Assembly: GCA_020638695.1 (NCBI GenBank)
Contig: JACKIB010000010.1
Coordinates: 1-64,000, forward strand
DNA length: 64,000 nt
DNA from: Planctomycetota bacterium
GTDB lineage: Bacteria; Planctomycetota; UBA1135; UBA2386
Reading direction: 5' to 3'
The translations under genes were made by a program, and so were the position numbers. The notes under the pieces are model-generated. The model worked only from the letters and a program-made list of their open reading frames with translations, had not been told where the DNA came from and did no database searches. Of this stretch, positions 8,931 to 17,416 are shown piece after piece (positions within the stretch are counted from its first letter, which is position 1; each line of letters begins with the position of its first letter).

Positions 8931-9383
8931 GAACGGAGTTTAGGCGAGGGGCCGGGAGTGGACGAAACTCGAATGTGCTGCACCGGCCCACGATGCGCGA
9001 AGATTCCGGCGGCGTCGCCACGGTGCGGTCGGGGCGGTCCGGCCGGCCGCGAAGTCGCCGATGGCGCGGGACCCGCGGTGCACTCCCGTGCGGGCCGTCG
9101 CGCGTCACCCGGGGCGTGGCGTTCGCCGTGCTAGACTATTGCGCCGCATGGCATGCCAGGCGGGAGCCGCCCGTGGCGCCGCGGTTGGGCCGATCGGAAC
9201 GATTCATGACACTGGACACCCTGCCGTGCGCGTACCAACTGCTAGTCTCCGCGGCCCGGCGCCGGCGCTCGGCGCGGTCGCCGGGTGTTTCCCTGGCTAA
9301 GATGCAACACCCCACCAGCCCCGCTGGATCGCCCGCTCACCGGCCCGCGTCTTCGACGGCCCTCGTCTCCCGCCGCTGAATCC
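8931..9383. other. 453-bp divergent intergenic region
   Basis: No convincing gene. It separates the minus-strand DUF4956 cassette from the plus-strand radical SAM gene. It contains a TAGACT hexamer at 9132-9137 followed 10 nt later by an ATG that opens only a 50-codon, Ala/Gly/Pro-rich frame (9148-9300). That frame could be a leader peptide or chance. Confidence 0.5.
9132..9137 (+). promoter_or_regulatory. -10-like hexamer TAGACT upstream of the radical SAM gene
   Basis: TAGACT matches the hexamer in front of several starts in this window. Here it lies about 250 bp before the radical SAM start, so it would give a long leader or serve the short frame at 9148. Confidence 0.3.
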
Positions 9384-11417
9384 ATGAAGGTCGTCCTCTC
9401 CTCGGTCTCGTTTGCGACGCCGTACACGCCGCAGCTGCGGTTCCTGTCGCTCGGCTACCTGCACGCCAATGCGTTGGCGGACGAGGTGATCCGCGAGCGC
9501 GCGGAAATCGTCCACAACTACTACGACCCGTCGCTGCGCAGCCCGGAGGAGATCGCCAAGGCGATCGCTGCCGAGGCGCCGGATGTGGTCGGGTTCACCT
9601 GCTACGTGTGGAACGCGCCCGACAACTTGCGGATCTGCAAGGTGCTCAAGGAGATGCTCCCCGAGCTGGTCGTGATCCTCGGCGGGCCCGAGGTGTCGTA
9701 CCACTACAACAAGCTGCTCAACGCCCACAGCTACGTCGACTTCATCGGGGTCGGCGAGGGCGAGCACACGTTCCGCGAGTTCCTCCGCGCGCTGGTGCTC
9801 GGCCGGCGCGAAGACCTGCTGTCGATCGCCGGCTTGGCGCAGCGCAAGGACGGCAAGCCGTTCCTGCCGGCGCCGCGCGCGTACGAGAAGGACCTCGACC
9901 TGCTGCCGTCGCCGTACCTGACCGGGGTGTTGGATGTGTGCGACGTGCGCGGCGGCGTCAACTACCAGACCGCCCGCGGCTGCCCGTTCGTCTGCACGTA
10001 CTGCGACTACGGTCGCAACCAGCCGTACTTCGAGTTCTCGATGGAGCGGGTGCGCGCCGAGTTCGAGTTGTTCAAGCAGATGGGCGCGCGGATCCTGTTC
10101 AACACCGACCCGACGTTCAACTACAGCCGCAAGCGCGCCGAAGGGATCCTGCAGCTCGGGATCGATCTGGACATCAAGGCGATCCACTGGTTCGAGGTGT
10201 TCCCGACCTTGATCAACCAGGACTTGGTCGAGCTGGTGAAGGACTCCTACTTGTCGTTCATCGGCTGCGGGATCCAGACCTGCACGCCGCAGACGATGCG
10301 CAACATCCGGCGGGTGTGGCGTCCCGAGAAGGTCGCGCCGATCCTCGATGCGCTGAGCTACAAGCGCAACATCATCCTGTCGTACGAGATCATCATGGGC
10401 CTGCCGGGTGACAACGTGCAGAGCTACAAGGACACGATGTCCTGGACGTACGCACGTCACCCGGCGGACATCAAGTCGTTCAACCTGGCGATCCTGCCGC
10501 GCACCCCGCTCGAGAAGGAAGTCGAGAAGTGGGGGATCGAATACGACCCGGACGTGGGCCACGAGATCCTGGCTACCCAGGACATGGACCGGAAGGAGGT
10601 GCTGGTCGGCAAGGCGGTGAACGACTGGCACCGGTTGCTGCAGAACGTGTTCTTCCGGCTGGTCAAGGTCATCGACGAGCCGGCCGGCGAGTTGATCGAG
10701 AAGTGGGGTTGGGTGGTCTACGACGCCGGATTCCACGACCACATCCCCGACCTGCAGGTGCACCGGATCCCCACCCAGCTGATCGAAGCGTTGGCCGGGC
10801 TGTGGGAGCGCTTCGTCGCGGACCTGTGCGTGGGCCACGGGGTCGCCGACGTGTCGCTGCAGTTCCGTGAGCTGCTGCGATACCACTTCTTCCGGCGAGC
10901 ACGGACCTGGGCGAGTGCGTTCTTCGCCGACGTGCGTGACATCTACTTCAACGAGCCGTACCCGGAGCTGCACCGCGTGTTCGCCGTGAGTGCAGATCGG
11001 CTGCCCGCGGAGCCGGTGGACGCAGAGGTGCTCGGCGCGGTGCCGCAGCTGGGCGGCAATGTCGACCACCAACTGTTCGCGTTCGACATGCACGATCTCT
11101 ACCCGCTCAGCTCCGTCGAGGAATTGGCCGCGGTGCCGTCCAAGTCGACCGACTACCTGTTCTTCATGACGCCGGACACCGGTGCCGGCTGCGCGATCGC
11201 GGTGGATGCCGCGGCGCGCAAGTTCGTCGAACTGGTCGACGGGCGGCGCAGTGTCGCCGAGATCGAGCAGGCGATGAACGATCCGCGCGTGCCGAAGATC
11301 TACCAGGCGCTGCGCGCCACCGGCCTGTTCGATCGGCCGCGGTTCCTGTCGAGCTACGAGGAGGGCACCGTGGCCTGGCAGAGTTGCTTCCCAGAGGTCT
11401 ACCGGGCATACCACTGA
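9384..11417 (+). CDS. B12-binding-domain radical SAM protein
   Basis: A 677-residue protein. Residues 1-150 form a cobalamin-binding Rossmann-like domain (DVVGFTCYVWNAPDN, VILGGPEVS, DFIGVGEGE). Residues about 190-420 form a radical SAM barrel whose 4Fe4S cysteines are C200, C204 and C207 (GCPFVCTYC). Beyond 430 are a helical region and a C-terminal stretch resembling a PqqD-like wing (RRSVAEIEQAMNDP). B12-radical SAM enzymes commonly methylate or rearrange unactivated carbons; the substrate is unknown. A methyltransferase gene follows after 37 bp, so the two probably form a small modification pathway. ATG 9384 was chosen because it places the conserved MKVVLSSVSF strand at the N-terminus. 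Confidence 0.85.
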   Translation: MKVVLSSVSFATPYTPQLRFLSLGYLHANALADEVIRERAEIVHNYYDPSLRSPEEIAKAIAAEAPDVVGFTCYVWNAPDNLRICKVLKEMLPELVVILGGPEVSYHYNKLLNAHSYVDFIGVGEGEHTFREFLRALVLGRREDLLSIAGLAQRKDGKPFLPAPRAYEKDLDLLPSPYLTGVLDVCDVRGGVNYQTARGCPFVCTYCDYGRNQPYFEFSMERVRAEFELFKQMGARILFNTDPTFNYSRKRAEGILQLGIDLDIKAIHWFEVFPTLINQDLVELVKDSYLSFIGCGIQTCTPQTMRNIRRVWRPEKVAPILDALSYKRNIILSYEIIMGLPGDNVQSYKDTMSWTYARHPADIKSFNLAILPRTPLEKEVEKWGIEYDPDVGHEILATQDMDRKEVLVGKAVNDWHRLLQNVFFRLVKVIDEPAGELIEKWGWVVYDAGFHDHIPDLQVHRIPTQLIEALAGLWERFVADLCVGHGVADVSLQFRELLRYHFFRRARTWASAFFADVRDIYFNEPYPELHRVFAVSADRLPAEPVDAEVLGAVPQLGGNVDHQLFAFDMHDLYPLSSVEELAAVPSKSTDYLFFMTPDTGAGCAIAVDAAARKFVELVDGRRSVAEIEQAMNDPRVPKIYQALRATGLFDRPRFLSSYEEGTVAWQSCFPEVYRAYH

Positions 11418-11454
11418 CCCGTCGGCGGCTGCACCGACGAAACCGAGAGAATCC

Positions 11455-12186
11455 GTGCTCTACGACCTCAAGCAGATCGGCGCCCACTACCGCAAGGTGA
11501 TCGAGGCGAAGACCGACGAGTTCTACGAACGCTTCGACCCGTTCATCCTCGACAAGCGGCCGATGGTGCGGGAGCTGGTGCGCAAGACCTTCGAACGGAA
11601 CTTCCCGGACAAGGTCCCGGTGTTGCTCGACGTCGGTTGCGGGACCTGCTTCTACTTCCCGTTGTTGGCGCAGCACGCGGAGCGGCTCATGGGAGTCGAC
11701 GTCTGCATCCCGATGCTCGACGTCGCGCAGGAATTGATCGCCGCCAAGCAGCTGGGGAATTGCACGGTCCGCGAATCGTCGGCCATGGAGCTGCCGTTCG
11801 AGGATCAGAGCATCGACGTGGTGCACAGCTGGGACTTCCTGCACCACGTGCCGGACGTGAACAAGGCGATCGCCGAAGTCCACCGCGTCCTCAAGCCGGG
11901 CGGCCGCTACGTCGCGGTCGAACCCAACGTCCTCAACCCGAGCATCGCGTGGTACCACGCCCGTCGTCGCGCCGAGTGGGGCCTGATCAAGGGCAAGAAC
12001 CAGTTCTTCCTGCCGCGGGCGTTGCGCCGCAAGTTCGACGTCGACATCCGCTACGACAACACGATCATCAGCTTCCTCAACGAGCGGACCAAGGGGTTGT
12101 GGAAGGCGGTCGATGGCTTCACCAGCTTCTGGCCGACCAAGTACCTCCGGTTCCGCTACATGATGGATTGCGTGAAGCGCGCCTGA
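11455..12186 (+). CDS. class I SAM-dependent methyltransferase
   Basis: A 243-residue protein with the Methyltransf_11 pattern: motif I VLLDVGCGTCFYFPLL, acidic loop GVDVCIPMLDVA, IDVVHSWDFLHHVPD, then HRVLKPGGRYVAVEPN. The GTG start at 11455 lies 37 bp after the radical SAM gene and was chosen because translation starting there covers the whole fold. The C-terminal 80 residues (KNQFFLPRALRRKFDV, FTSFWPTKYLRFRY) may bind substrate. It probably acts with the neighbouring radical SAM enzyme on the same unknown substrate. Lipid, quinone or glycan methylation cannot be told apart from sequence alone. Confidence 0.85.
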   Translation: MLYDLKQIGAHYRKVIEAKTDEFYERFDPFILDKRPMVRELVRKTFERNFPDKVPVLLDVGCGTCFYFPLLAQHAERLMGVDVCIPMLDVAQELIAAKQLGNCTVRESSAMELPFEDQSIDVVHSWDFLHHVPDVNKAIAEVHRVLKPGGRYVAVEPNVLNPSIAWYHARRRAEWGLIKGKNQFFLPRALRRKFDVDIRYDNTIISFLNERTKGLWKAVDGFTSFWPTKYLRFRYMMDCVKRA

Positions 12187-12292
12187 CCCGCGCCACGCCG
12201 TCGCGACGATTCGGTGGTGGCCCTCGCCCGGAACCGCGGCCCGGAATGTTCGTGACCGAGCCCGTCGCGTCGCGCCTAAGCGGCCCCTCGGC

Positions 12293-15200
12293 TCACGGGG
12301 CGATCAGCACCAGCTTGGGCAGCAGGTCCTGCACCGGTCGTTTGGGGAAGTAGCCGGTCCATCCCGACGCGAAGATCCGGGTGCCGCGCATGACGTTGGT
12401 CTTCGGCCAGTTGATCTTGGCCTCGATCCGCCCCGATGCGGCGACGATGCCCTGCAGATCGGTCCACAGCGGATTCGGCGCCAGCGACGCGATGAACAGG
12501 TCATCGGGCACGAGGCTCAGCGTGCGCGGGTCCGACGGGGTGAACAACGACAGCGGAACACCCGGGGTGTCGCCCAGCGACAGCGCGATCACGTACGGTA
12601 GATCGGCGCTGCCGGGGGCCGCGCCGTGTAGCACCGAGCTGCTGGCGTCGGTCAGCGCTGCCAGCGTCGGCAGCTCGCGGGCCGGCTTCTGTACGGTGAA
12701 CGAATCGACGTAGGTGCCGCGGCCCTTCCAGGTGTAGATGCCAAGCGAGCCGCTGGTATGGCTGCCGTCGACCACGTCGGCCAGCAGTTCGCCGGACACC
12801 CACAGCCGTAGGCGATCGGCAACCGCTTCGATGCGGATCTCGTAGCGCTCGAGCCGGTTGAACTCGGCGGGCTGTCGCCACAGGTCGGTCCACGCGTTGG
12901 CTACCACCTTCTGCAGCGCGCGGTAGCGCTCCCGGCGATGCCAGGTGAAGCGATAGTGGTTCCCAGCATCCTTGTAGCGGAACACCACGCCGAACGCGCC
13001 GTCGCTCAGGCTCAGCATCATCGCGGACAGCTGTACGTCGTCCGGCACCGGCTGGGTGAGCAGGCATACCGAGCCCGGCGCAGGCAACGGGTCGTTGGTG
13101 TTGACTCCACCGATGTCGGTGAGCTGCAACAGGGCGCCGCCGGCCTCGACCCAGCGCGAGGGGCCGTTCGTGTTGGTGTGGTCCTCGGGCTGCCACGGCT
13201 TCACGCGACCGTCGGTGAAGTCGTCGCGGAACACCAGATTCGCTGCGGTCAGCGGCTCCGTGTCGGTGGTCACCACCAGATCGTCGAACGCGGCGAGGTC
13301 GACGTTGGCGGTCTGCAGGCCGACCGTACCGGTGGCAAAGCTCGAGTCGGTGGCGCTGAGTGCCCGGAATCCGTCGACGTAGACCGTCAGATCGCTGCCG
13401 CGAGCCACGCAGCGGACGTCGTAGAAGTTGTGCGAGAGGAACGCCTCCGGTCGCTCGGCGAGGGTGACGTACGAGTCGCCATCCCGGCGGTCCAGCCGCC
13501 ACAAGTTGTTCTCGGTGTCGACGAAGAACCGGTAGTGGTGCCTGGCGTCCTGCACGCGGAACAGCACACCGAGTCGACCACGGTCGTGGGACTTCATGCG
13601 CACCGAGACCGAGTAGTCGTCCCAGGTGTTGCTCCCGTCGAACAGGATCGAGGTGCCGTTGCGCAGCGATGCGGTGGTCCGCGACGTGTCGCCGATCGGG
13701 CTCGCCTGGTGGAGGATCCCGCCGTCGGTGACCCATGACGAGGGCTGGTTGACCGCGTTGGTGTCGTCGACCACCAGGTGACCGGACAGCGGCTCGTCGA
13801 AGGTCTTGGCCAGCAGCACGCGAGGCGCCGGAGTCTCCCGCCACGCTGCCGCGACCGCGAGCGAGGTGCCGGGCAACACATCCAGTTCCAGGGCGGCAGG
13901 GCGCGCCGCGAACTCGGATCGGGGCGCGAACGAGACCCGGTAGTGCCCCGGCTCGACGCGGAGCAGGTTCGCGCTGCTGTTGCGATCGGTGAGGAACATC
14001 GGCCCGGACAGGAACACGTCGCCGGCCGGCTCGTCGGTGCTGACCCGAGCCCGTGCCGGGGTCTCGGCGCGGATCGTCTCCGAGTAGATCGGTCCCATCC
14101 GCCCGCGGTACTCGAAGGTGAGCGTCGCGGGCGTCTGCGTCGTGTCGACGCGAACGCGTGCGTAGTTCTTCTCCCCGGCGCGGAACCGCACCTGAGCGCC
14201 ACCGGGCTGTTCCGGGCGCAGGTCCTGCGCCAGCGGACCGATCATGAACTCACGCACCCCCTCGATGTGGTGGTGTACCGACACGATGTGGTTGTCGCCG
14301 GTGATCGCCAGCACGTTGCGGATGTCGTGCTGCAGGATGAACTGCAGCAATTCGCGGCGTTCGTGGACGAACCCGCGCCAATCGTCCATCCCGGTGTTGC
14401 CGTAGCGCAGCGGCACCGAAGTGCACAGGATCTTGAAGGTCGCGTCCGAGGCGAGCAGTGCCTTCTTCAGCCACTCGAGCTGGGTTGCACCGAGCATCGT
14501 CTTGCCGGGCACCGAAGGCGATCGGCTGACGTCGCGGTGCGACCGCGTGTCCAGCAGGAACAACTCGACCGCAGCGCCCCAACGCACCGTCCGGTAGATC
14601 TCCTTGGCGCCGATCGGCAGCGGCATGTAGTCGCGGAACGCCTTGGTTCCCCAGCCGACGAGCTGCGGGTTGGTCGACTTGTCCCAGTCGTTGACGACCT
14701 CGTGGTCGTCCCAAACCGCGAGCACCGGGAAGCGTTGGGTGAAGGCCAACCACGCCGCGTGACTACGCACCTGCTTGTGTCGTTCCCAATACTCGGCCTG
14801 GGACATCGACCCGTCGGCGTACGGCATGTCGCCTAGGCTGACGTAGAACGCGGAGTTCTTGTCGGCTCGCATCAGGTCGAACATGTCGAACTCGGCCTGG
14901 TAGAGCACGTCGGCCGACACCAGGAACTCGACCGCGGCCGGCTGACTCGGCACCGGCGGGGTCCGCGCGGTGCAGAACGGGCCGACCGTGTAGCTCGACG
15001 GCCGGAGCGGGTCGATGATCTTGGTGGCGATGTAGTAGGTGGTGTCGGGCTCCAGCTCCTTCAACTCGATGTGCGCGGTGAAGTCCCGAGCCGGGTCCGC
15101 CGCGATCGGTGCGGTCTCGCGCGCCCCGTCGATGGTCGGTTGGCGGTTGTAGAGGGCCGTCACATCGGCGGGACCGGAGGCACGGGTCCACACCACCATG

Positions 15201-15310
15201 CTCGTCGGGCGCAGCGCGCCGATCATCGTTCCGTGGCTGTGGGACTGCGCGCTGCCGAGCGAGCAGAGTACGAGGCACAGGCCCGAGGCCATCGACGCGA
15301 GGGTTTTCAT
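12293..15310 (-). CDS. secreted PhoD-like phosphatase with two laminin-G/DUF1080-like domains
   Basis: A 1005-residue protein with a signal peptide (MKTLASMASGLCLVLCSLGS). An N-terminal fibronectin-like PhoD_N domain (MVVWTRASGPADVTALYN) precedes a metallophosphoesterase core: SADVLYQAE, YVSLGDMPYADG, AVWDDHEVVNDWD, LLDTRSHRD, ITGDNH. These are the metal and phosphate ligands of the PhoD family. After about residue 510 come two jelly-roll domains (KTFDEPLSGHLVVDD, then FRDDFTDGRVKPW) that probably bind carbohydrate. It likely hydrolyses phosphodiesters or phosphomonoesters outside the cell. The fusion suggests targeting to a glycopolymer. It is convergent with the methyltransferase gene. Confidence 0.85.
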   Translation of the reverse strand: MKTLASMASGLCLVLCSLGSAQSHSHGTMIGALRPTSMVVWTRASGPADVTALYNRQPTIDGARETAPIAADPARDFTAHIELKELEPDTTYYIATKIIDPLRPSSYTVGPFCTARTPPVPSQPAAVEFLVSADVLYQAEFDMFDLMRADKNSAFYVSLGDMPYADGSMSQAEYWERHKQVRSHAAWLAFTQRFPVLAVWDDHEVVNDWDKSTNPQLVGWGTKAFRDYMPLPIGAKEIYRTVRWGAAVELFLLDTRSHRDVSRSPSVPGKTMLGATQLEWLKKALLASDATFKILCTSVPLRYGNTGMDDWRGFVHERRELLQFILQHDIRNVLAITGDNHIVSVHHHIEGVREFMIGPLAQDLRPEQPGGAQVRFRAGEKNYARVRVDTTQTPATLTFEYRGRMGPIYSETIRAETPARARVSTDEPAGDVFLSGPMFLTDRNSSANLLRVEPGHYRVSFAPRSEFAARPAALELDVLPGTSLAVAAAWRETPAPRVLLAKTFDEPLSGHLVVDDTNAVNQPSSWVTDGGILHQASPIGDTSRTTASLRNGTSILFDGSNTWDDYSVSVRMKSHDRGRLGVLFRVQDARHHYRFFVDTENNLWRLDRRDGDSYVTLAERPEAFLSHNFYDVRCVARGSDLTVYVDGFRALSATDSSFATGTVGLQTANVDLAAFDDLVVTTDTEPLTAANLVFRDDFTDGRVKPWQPEDHTNTNGPSRWVEAGGALLQLTDIGGVNTNDPLPAPGSVCLLTQPVPDDVQLSAMMLSLSDGAFGVVFRYKDAGNHYRFTWHRRERYRALQKVVANAWTDLWRQPAEFNRLERYEIRIEAVADRLRLWVSGELLADVVDGSHTSGSLGIYTWKGRGTYVDSFTVQKPARELPTLAALTDASSSVLHGAAPGSADLPYVIALSLGDTPGVPLSLFTPSDPRTLSLVPDDLFIASLAPNPLWTDLQGIVAASGRIEAKINWPKTNVMRGTRIFASGWTGYFPKRPVQDLLPKLVLIAP

Positions 15311-15801
15311 GGAGACGAGGTGTTGCTGTCGCGGCGAGCGGAATCTGGGAAGTCGACGCCGCAGGCGGGGGCGGACCGACGGATCGGAGTGCGGTCCCGG
15401 TGGTCGCCCGAGAGCGCACTATTCATGACGGAGCTGCGGCGATCGCGCAAGCGCTTTCGGCTACGTCCGAGACGACGGCACCGGTGGCGTTGCGGCCCCA
15501 GCGTACCGCGAACGGGATCGATCGGGGGGTTCGCGTGTCCTCTATCGAACCGCCCGCGCGATCGGTGACCGCAACAAGCGATGGCATCGAATGTGCGCCT
15601 TCCGTCGGACAACCGAGCACGCGGAGTCGTCGTGGGTGGATGGCCTCATCTCGACCGGGAGAAGTTCCATGTCGCGCAACACAGTCGCTCCACCGTGCCG
15701 ACCTGGATCCGCGTGGCCGGTTGGCTGCGATCCGCGAGTTGCAGTGCGCTCCGCAGGACGTCGGAACCTACCCCAACGACGCGGAGTCGGCCCCGGGCGG
15801 G
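15311..15801. other. 491-bp intergenic region with a repeated upstream element
   Basis: No gene could be supported. At 15421-15452 it carries ATTCATGAC.GAGCTGC.GCGATCGCGCAAG-like sequence, nearly identical to 40920-40950. In both places the element lies roughly 90-140 bp upstream of a minus-strand start (PhoD here, a sigma factor there). Confidence 0.5.
15421..15452 (-). repeat. copy 1 of a short upstream repeat containing GCGATCGC
   Basis: It matches the copy at 40920-40950 over about 30 bp with a few mismatches and includes the palindrome GCGATCGC. It lies about 110 bp upstream of the PhoD-like gene start. It may be a regulatory site or the end of a small dispersed element. Confidence 0.45.
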
Positions 15802-16989
15802 TCAGTACGAGTAGCGGAACCCCGGGTTGTAGAAGTAGTCGCCGTACGGCCCCTGCGTGGCGAACGAGCCGTAGGTGTAGATCATCCCGCGGCGGGCGAT
15901 CGTGTCGACCGGTGGCGAGGCGGGCAGCTCCATTTCGCGGGCCTGGGTGAGGTTGAACGCGTTGGTCTTCGAGTCGTCCCAAGCCGCCTGGCAGATCATC
16001 TTCAAGCCGGATACCAGCGGCTGCCAGTCGAGCACCAGGTAGTCGTAGCCGCTGTACGCCGTGGAGCTCACCGCGAGTGGCGGGACGACGTGTCGCTGGA
16101 ACATCATCGGGCCCTGCATGTGCAGCTTGTTGCAGCCGGTTCCCAGATCGACGCCCGTGGGGTTGGTGATGAAGCCCCAGGCGTGGATCACCGGTCGCTC
16201 GGGCGCGGTGTAGTAGCTCACGCTGTGGATCACCAGCTTGTTCTGCCACGCCGTGTTCGGGTGCCATTTGCTGTAGATCGTGCCGTAGATCATCGAGTAC
16301 GACCCGTTGGTGGTGCTGCCGAACACCGAGTCGTTGCATCGACCGGTGACGCCAGCCGAGTTGTTGTTGAGGCGCACCGGCGGGATCGACGCGTAGGTGC
16401 TCTCCGCGTCGGAGCCCGGCTTGCCGTAGCTGTCGAAGTAGTACTCACGGAAGTAGGTCGACAACCAAGGGCTGTTGTTGGCGAGCGTCCCGCCGGAGAA
16501 CGACCACTCGGACAGCACGTCGGCCGTGCCTTGGGTCTGCCAGGTAGTGGAGAACGGGAATCGGTAGTCCCCAGCGGCGCCACCCCACGTGTCCGGCTTC
16601 TTCGGCGGGAAACCGGAGATGGTCGGCCAGGTCACCGAGGCACTGAAAACCCGGGTGGGGGTGGACTTGCGATTCGCCGTGTAGTCGGTGCCCATCGAGA
16701 CCACGTCGCCATCGCACAGGTCGATCGCGACGTTGGCGTAGGTGCGTCCGGCACCGGTGGTGGTCGAGAAGTAGTTGCGACCGTCGAGTCGGAACGCGAT
16801 CTCCTTGAGAGTCGCTTGCTTGCCGCGGATCTCGCCGTCGCAGATCTGGGAGCGCATCGGGTTGTAGGCGCCGAGGTAGTAGCTCGCGCTCTGCCCCTCC
16901 AGGGTTGCCATGGAGGGCGGCGAGTACAGACTGCCCTGTGCAGCCAGCGGCAGGGCGCCGGCGAGAACGAGGAGCGGAAGGAGCTTCAT
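15802..16989 (-). CDS. secreted protein of unknown function
   Basis: A 395-residue protein with a signal peptide ending in AAQG (MKLLPLLVLAGALPLAAQG). The mature part is rich in Tyr, Trp, Gly and Asn and has beta-strand character (NVAIDLCDGDVVSMGTD, SVTWPTISGFPPKKPDTW, YDYLVLDWQPLVSG). No catalytic motif or named domain was recognised. Planctomycete genomes carry many such secreted beta proteins. The last residues are aromatic (GDYFYNPGFRYSY). It is likely extracellular or surface-attached. No function is proposed. Confidence 0.75.
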   Translation of the reverse strand: MKLLPLLVLAGALPLAAQGSLYSPPSMATLEGQSASYYLGAYNPMRSQICDGEIRGKQATLKEIAFRLDGRNYFSTTTGAGRTYANVAIDLCDGDVVSMGTDYTANRKSTPTRVFSASVTWPTISGFPPKKPDTWGGAAGDYRFPFSTTWQTQGTADVLSEWSFSGGTLANNSPWLSTYFREYYFDSYGKPGSDAESTYASIPPVRLNNNSAGVTGRCNDSVFGSTTNGSYSMIYGTIYSKWHPNTAWQNKLVIHSVSYYTAPERPVIHAWGFITNPTGVDLGTGCNKLHMQGPMMFQRHVVPPLAVSSTAYSGYDYLVLDWQPLVSGLKMICQAAWDDSKTNAFNLTQAREMELPASPPVDTIARRGMIYTYGSFATQGPYGDYFYNPGFRYSY

Positions 16990-17416
16990 GGCGGGGTTTG
17001 CGAGGGGGTTTCGCGGGGTTTTGCCCGAGGGTCCGGCGTGGCGGGCCGTTCGAGTCGAGGTGCGGGCCTATCGGGAGGATTCTGGAGTGCCTGGGTAGGG
17101 TGTCAAGGGCCGCAGCGCGGCACGGATCCGTGCCCCGGGTGCCGAATCCCACCAGACGTAATGCCGGGGCGATGTCCTCGGAGTGGGCTGGCCCGCATGG
17201 ATCGGGGCCCGCAACCAAGCGATGGTAGCAGCACCAAAAAAACCACATCCGGGAAGCTGGCCGGCGCGCGGTGCGTCCTCGAGCCGACCCGAACGTCCCG
17301 TGCCCCCCGTGCGAAGGAACCAGAGAACCACCTCGTCGTCGCCCCGTTGTGCCACTTTGCTCGGTGACCCGCTACGATCGCGGCGACTCCGCAGCCGCCG
17401 CTGCCTGCCGACCGCG
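16990..17416. other. 427-bp divergent intergenic region
   Basis: It separates the minus-strand secreted protein gene from the plus-strand carboxypeptidase-regulatory-like operon and should hold both promoters. An A7 tract is at about 17227-17235. TACGAT, about 40 bp before the ATG at 17417, is a possible -10 site. No gene or repeat was seen. Confidence 0.4.

Noticed and set aside
9148..9300. 50-codon frame after a TAGACT hexamer.
   Set aside because: Composition is Ala/Gly/Pro/Arg-rich like random GC-rich sequence, with no domain or hydrophobic pattern.
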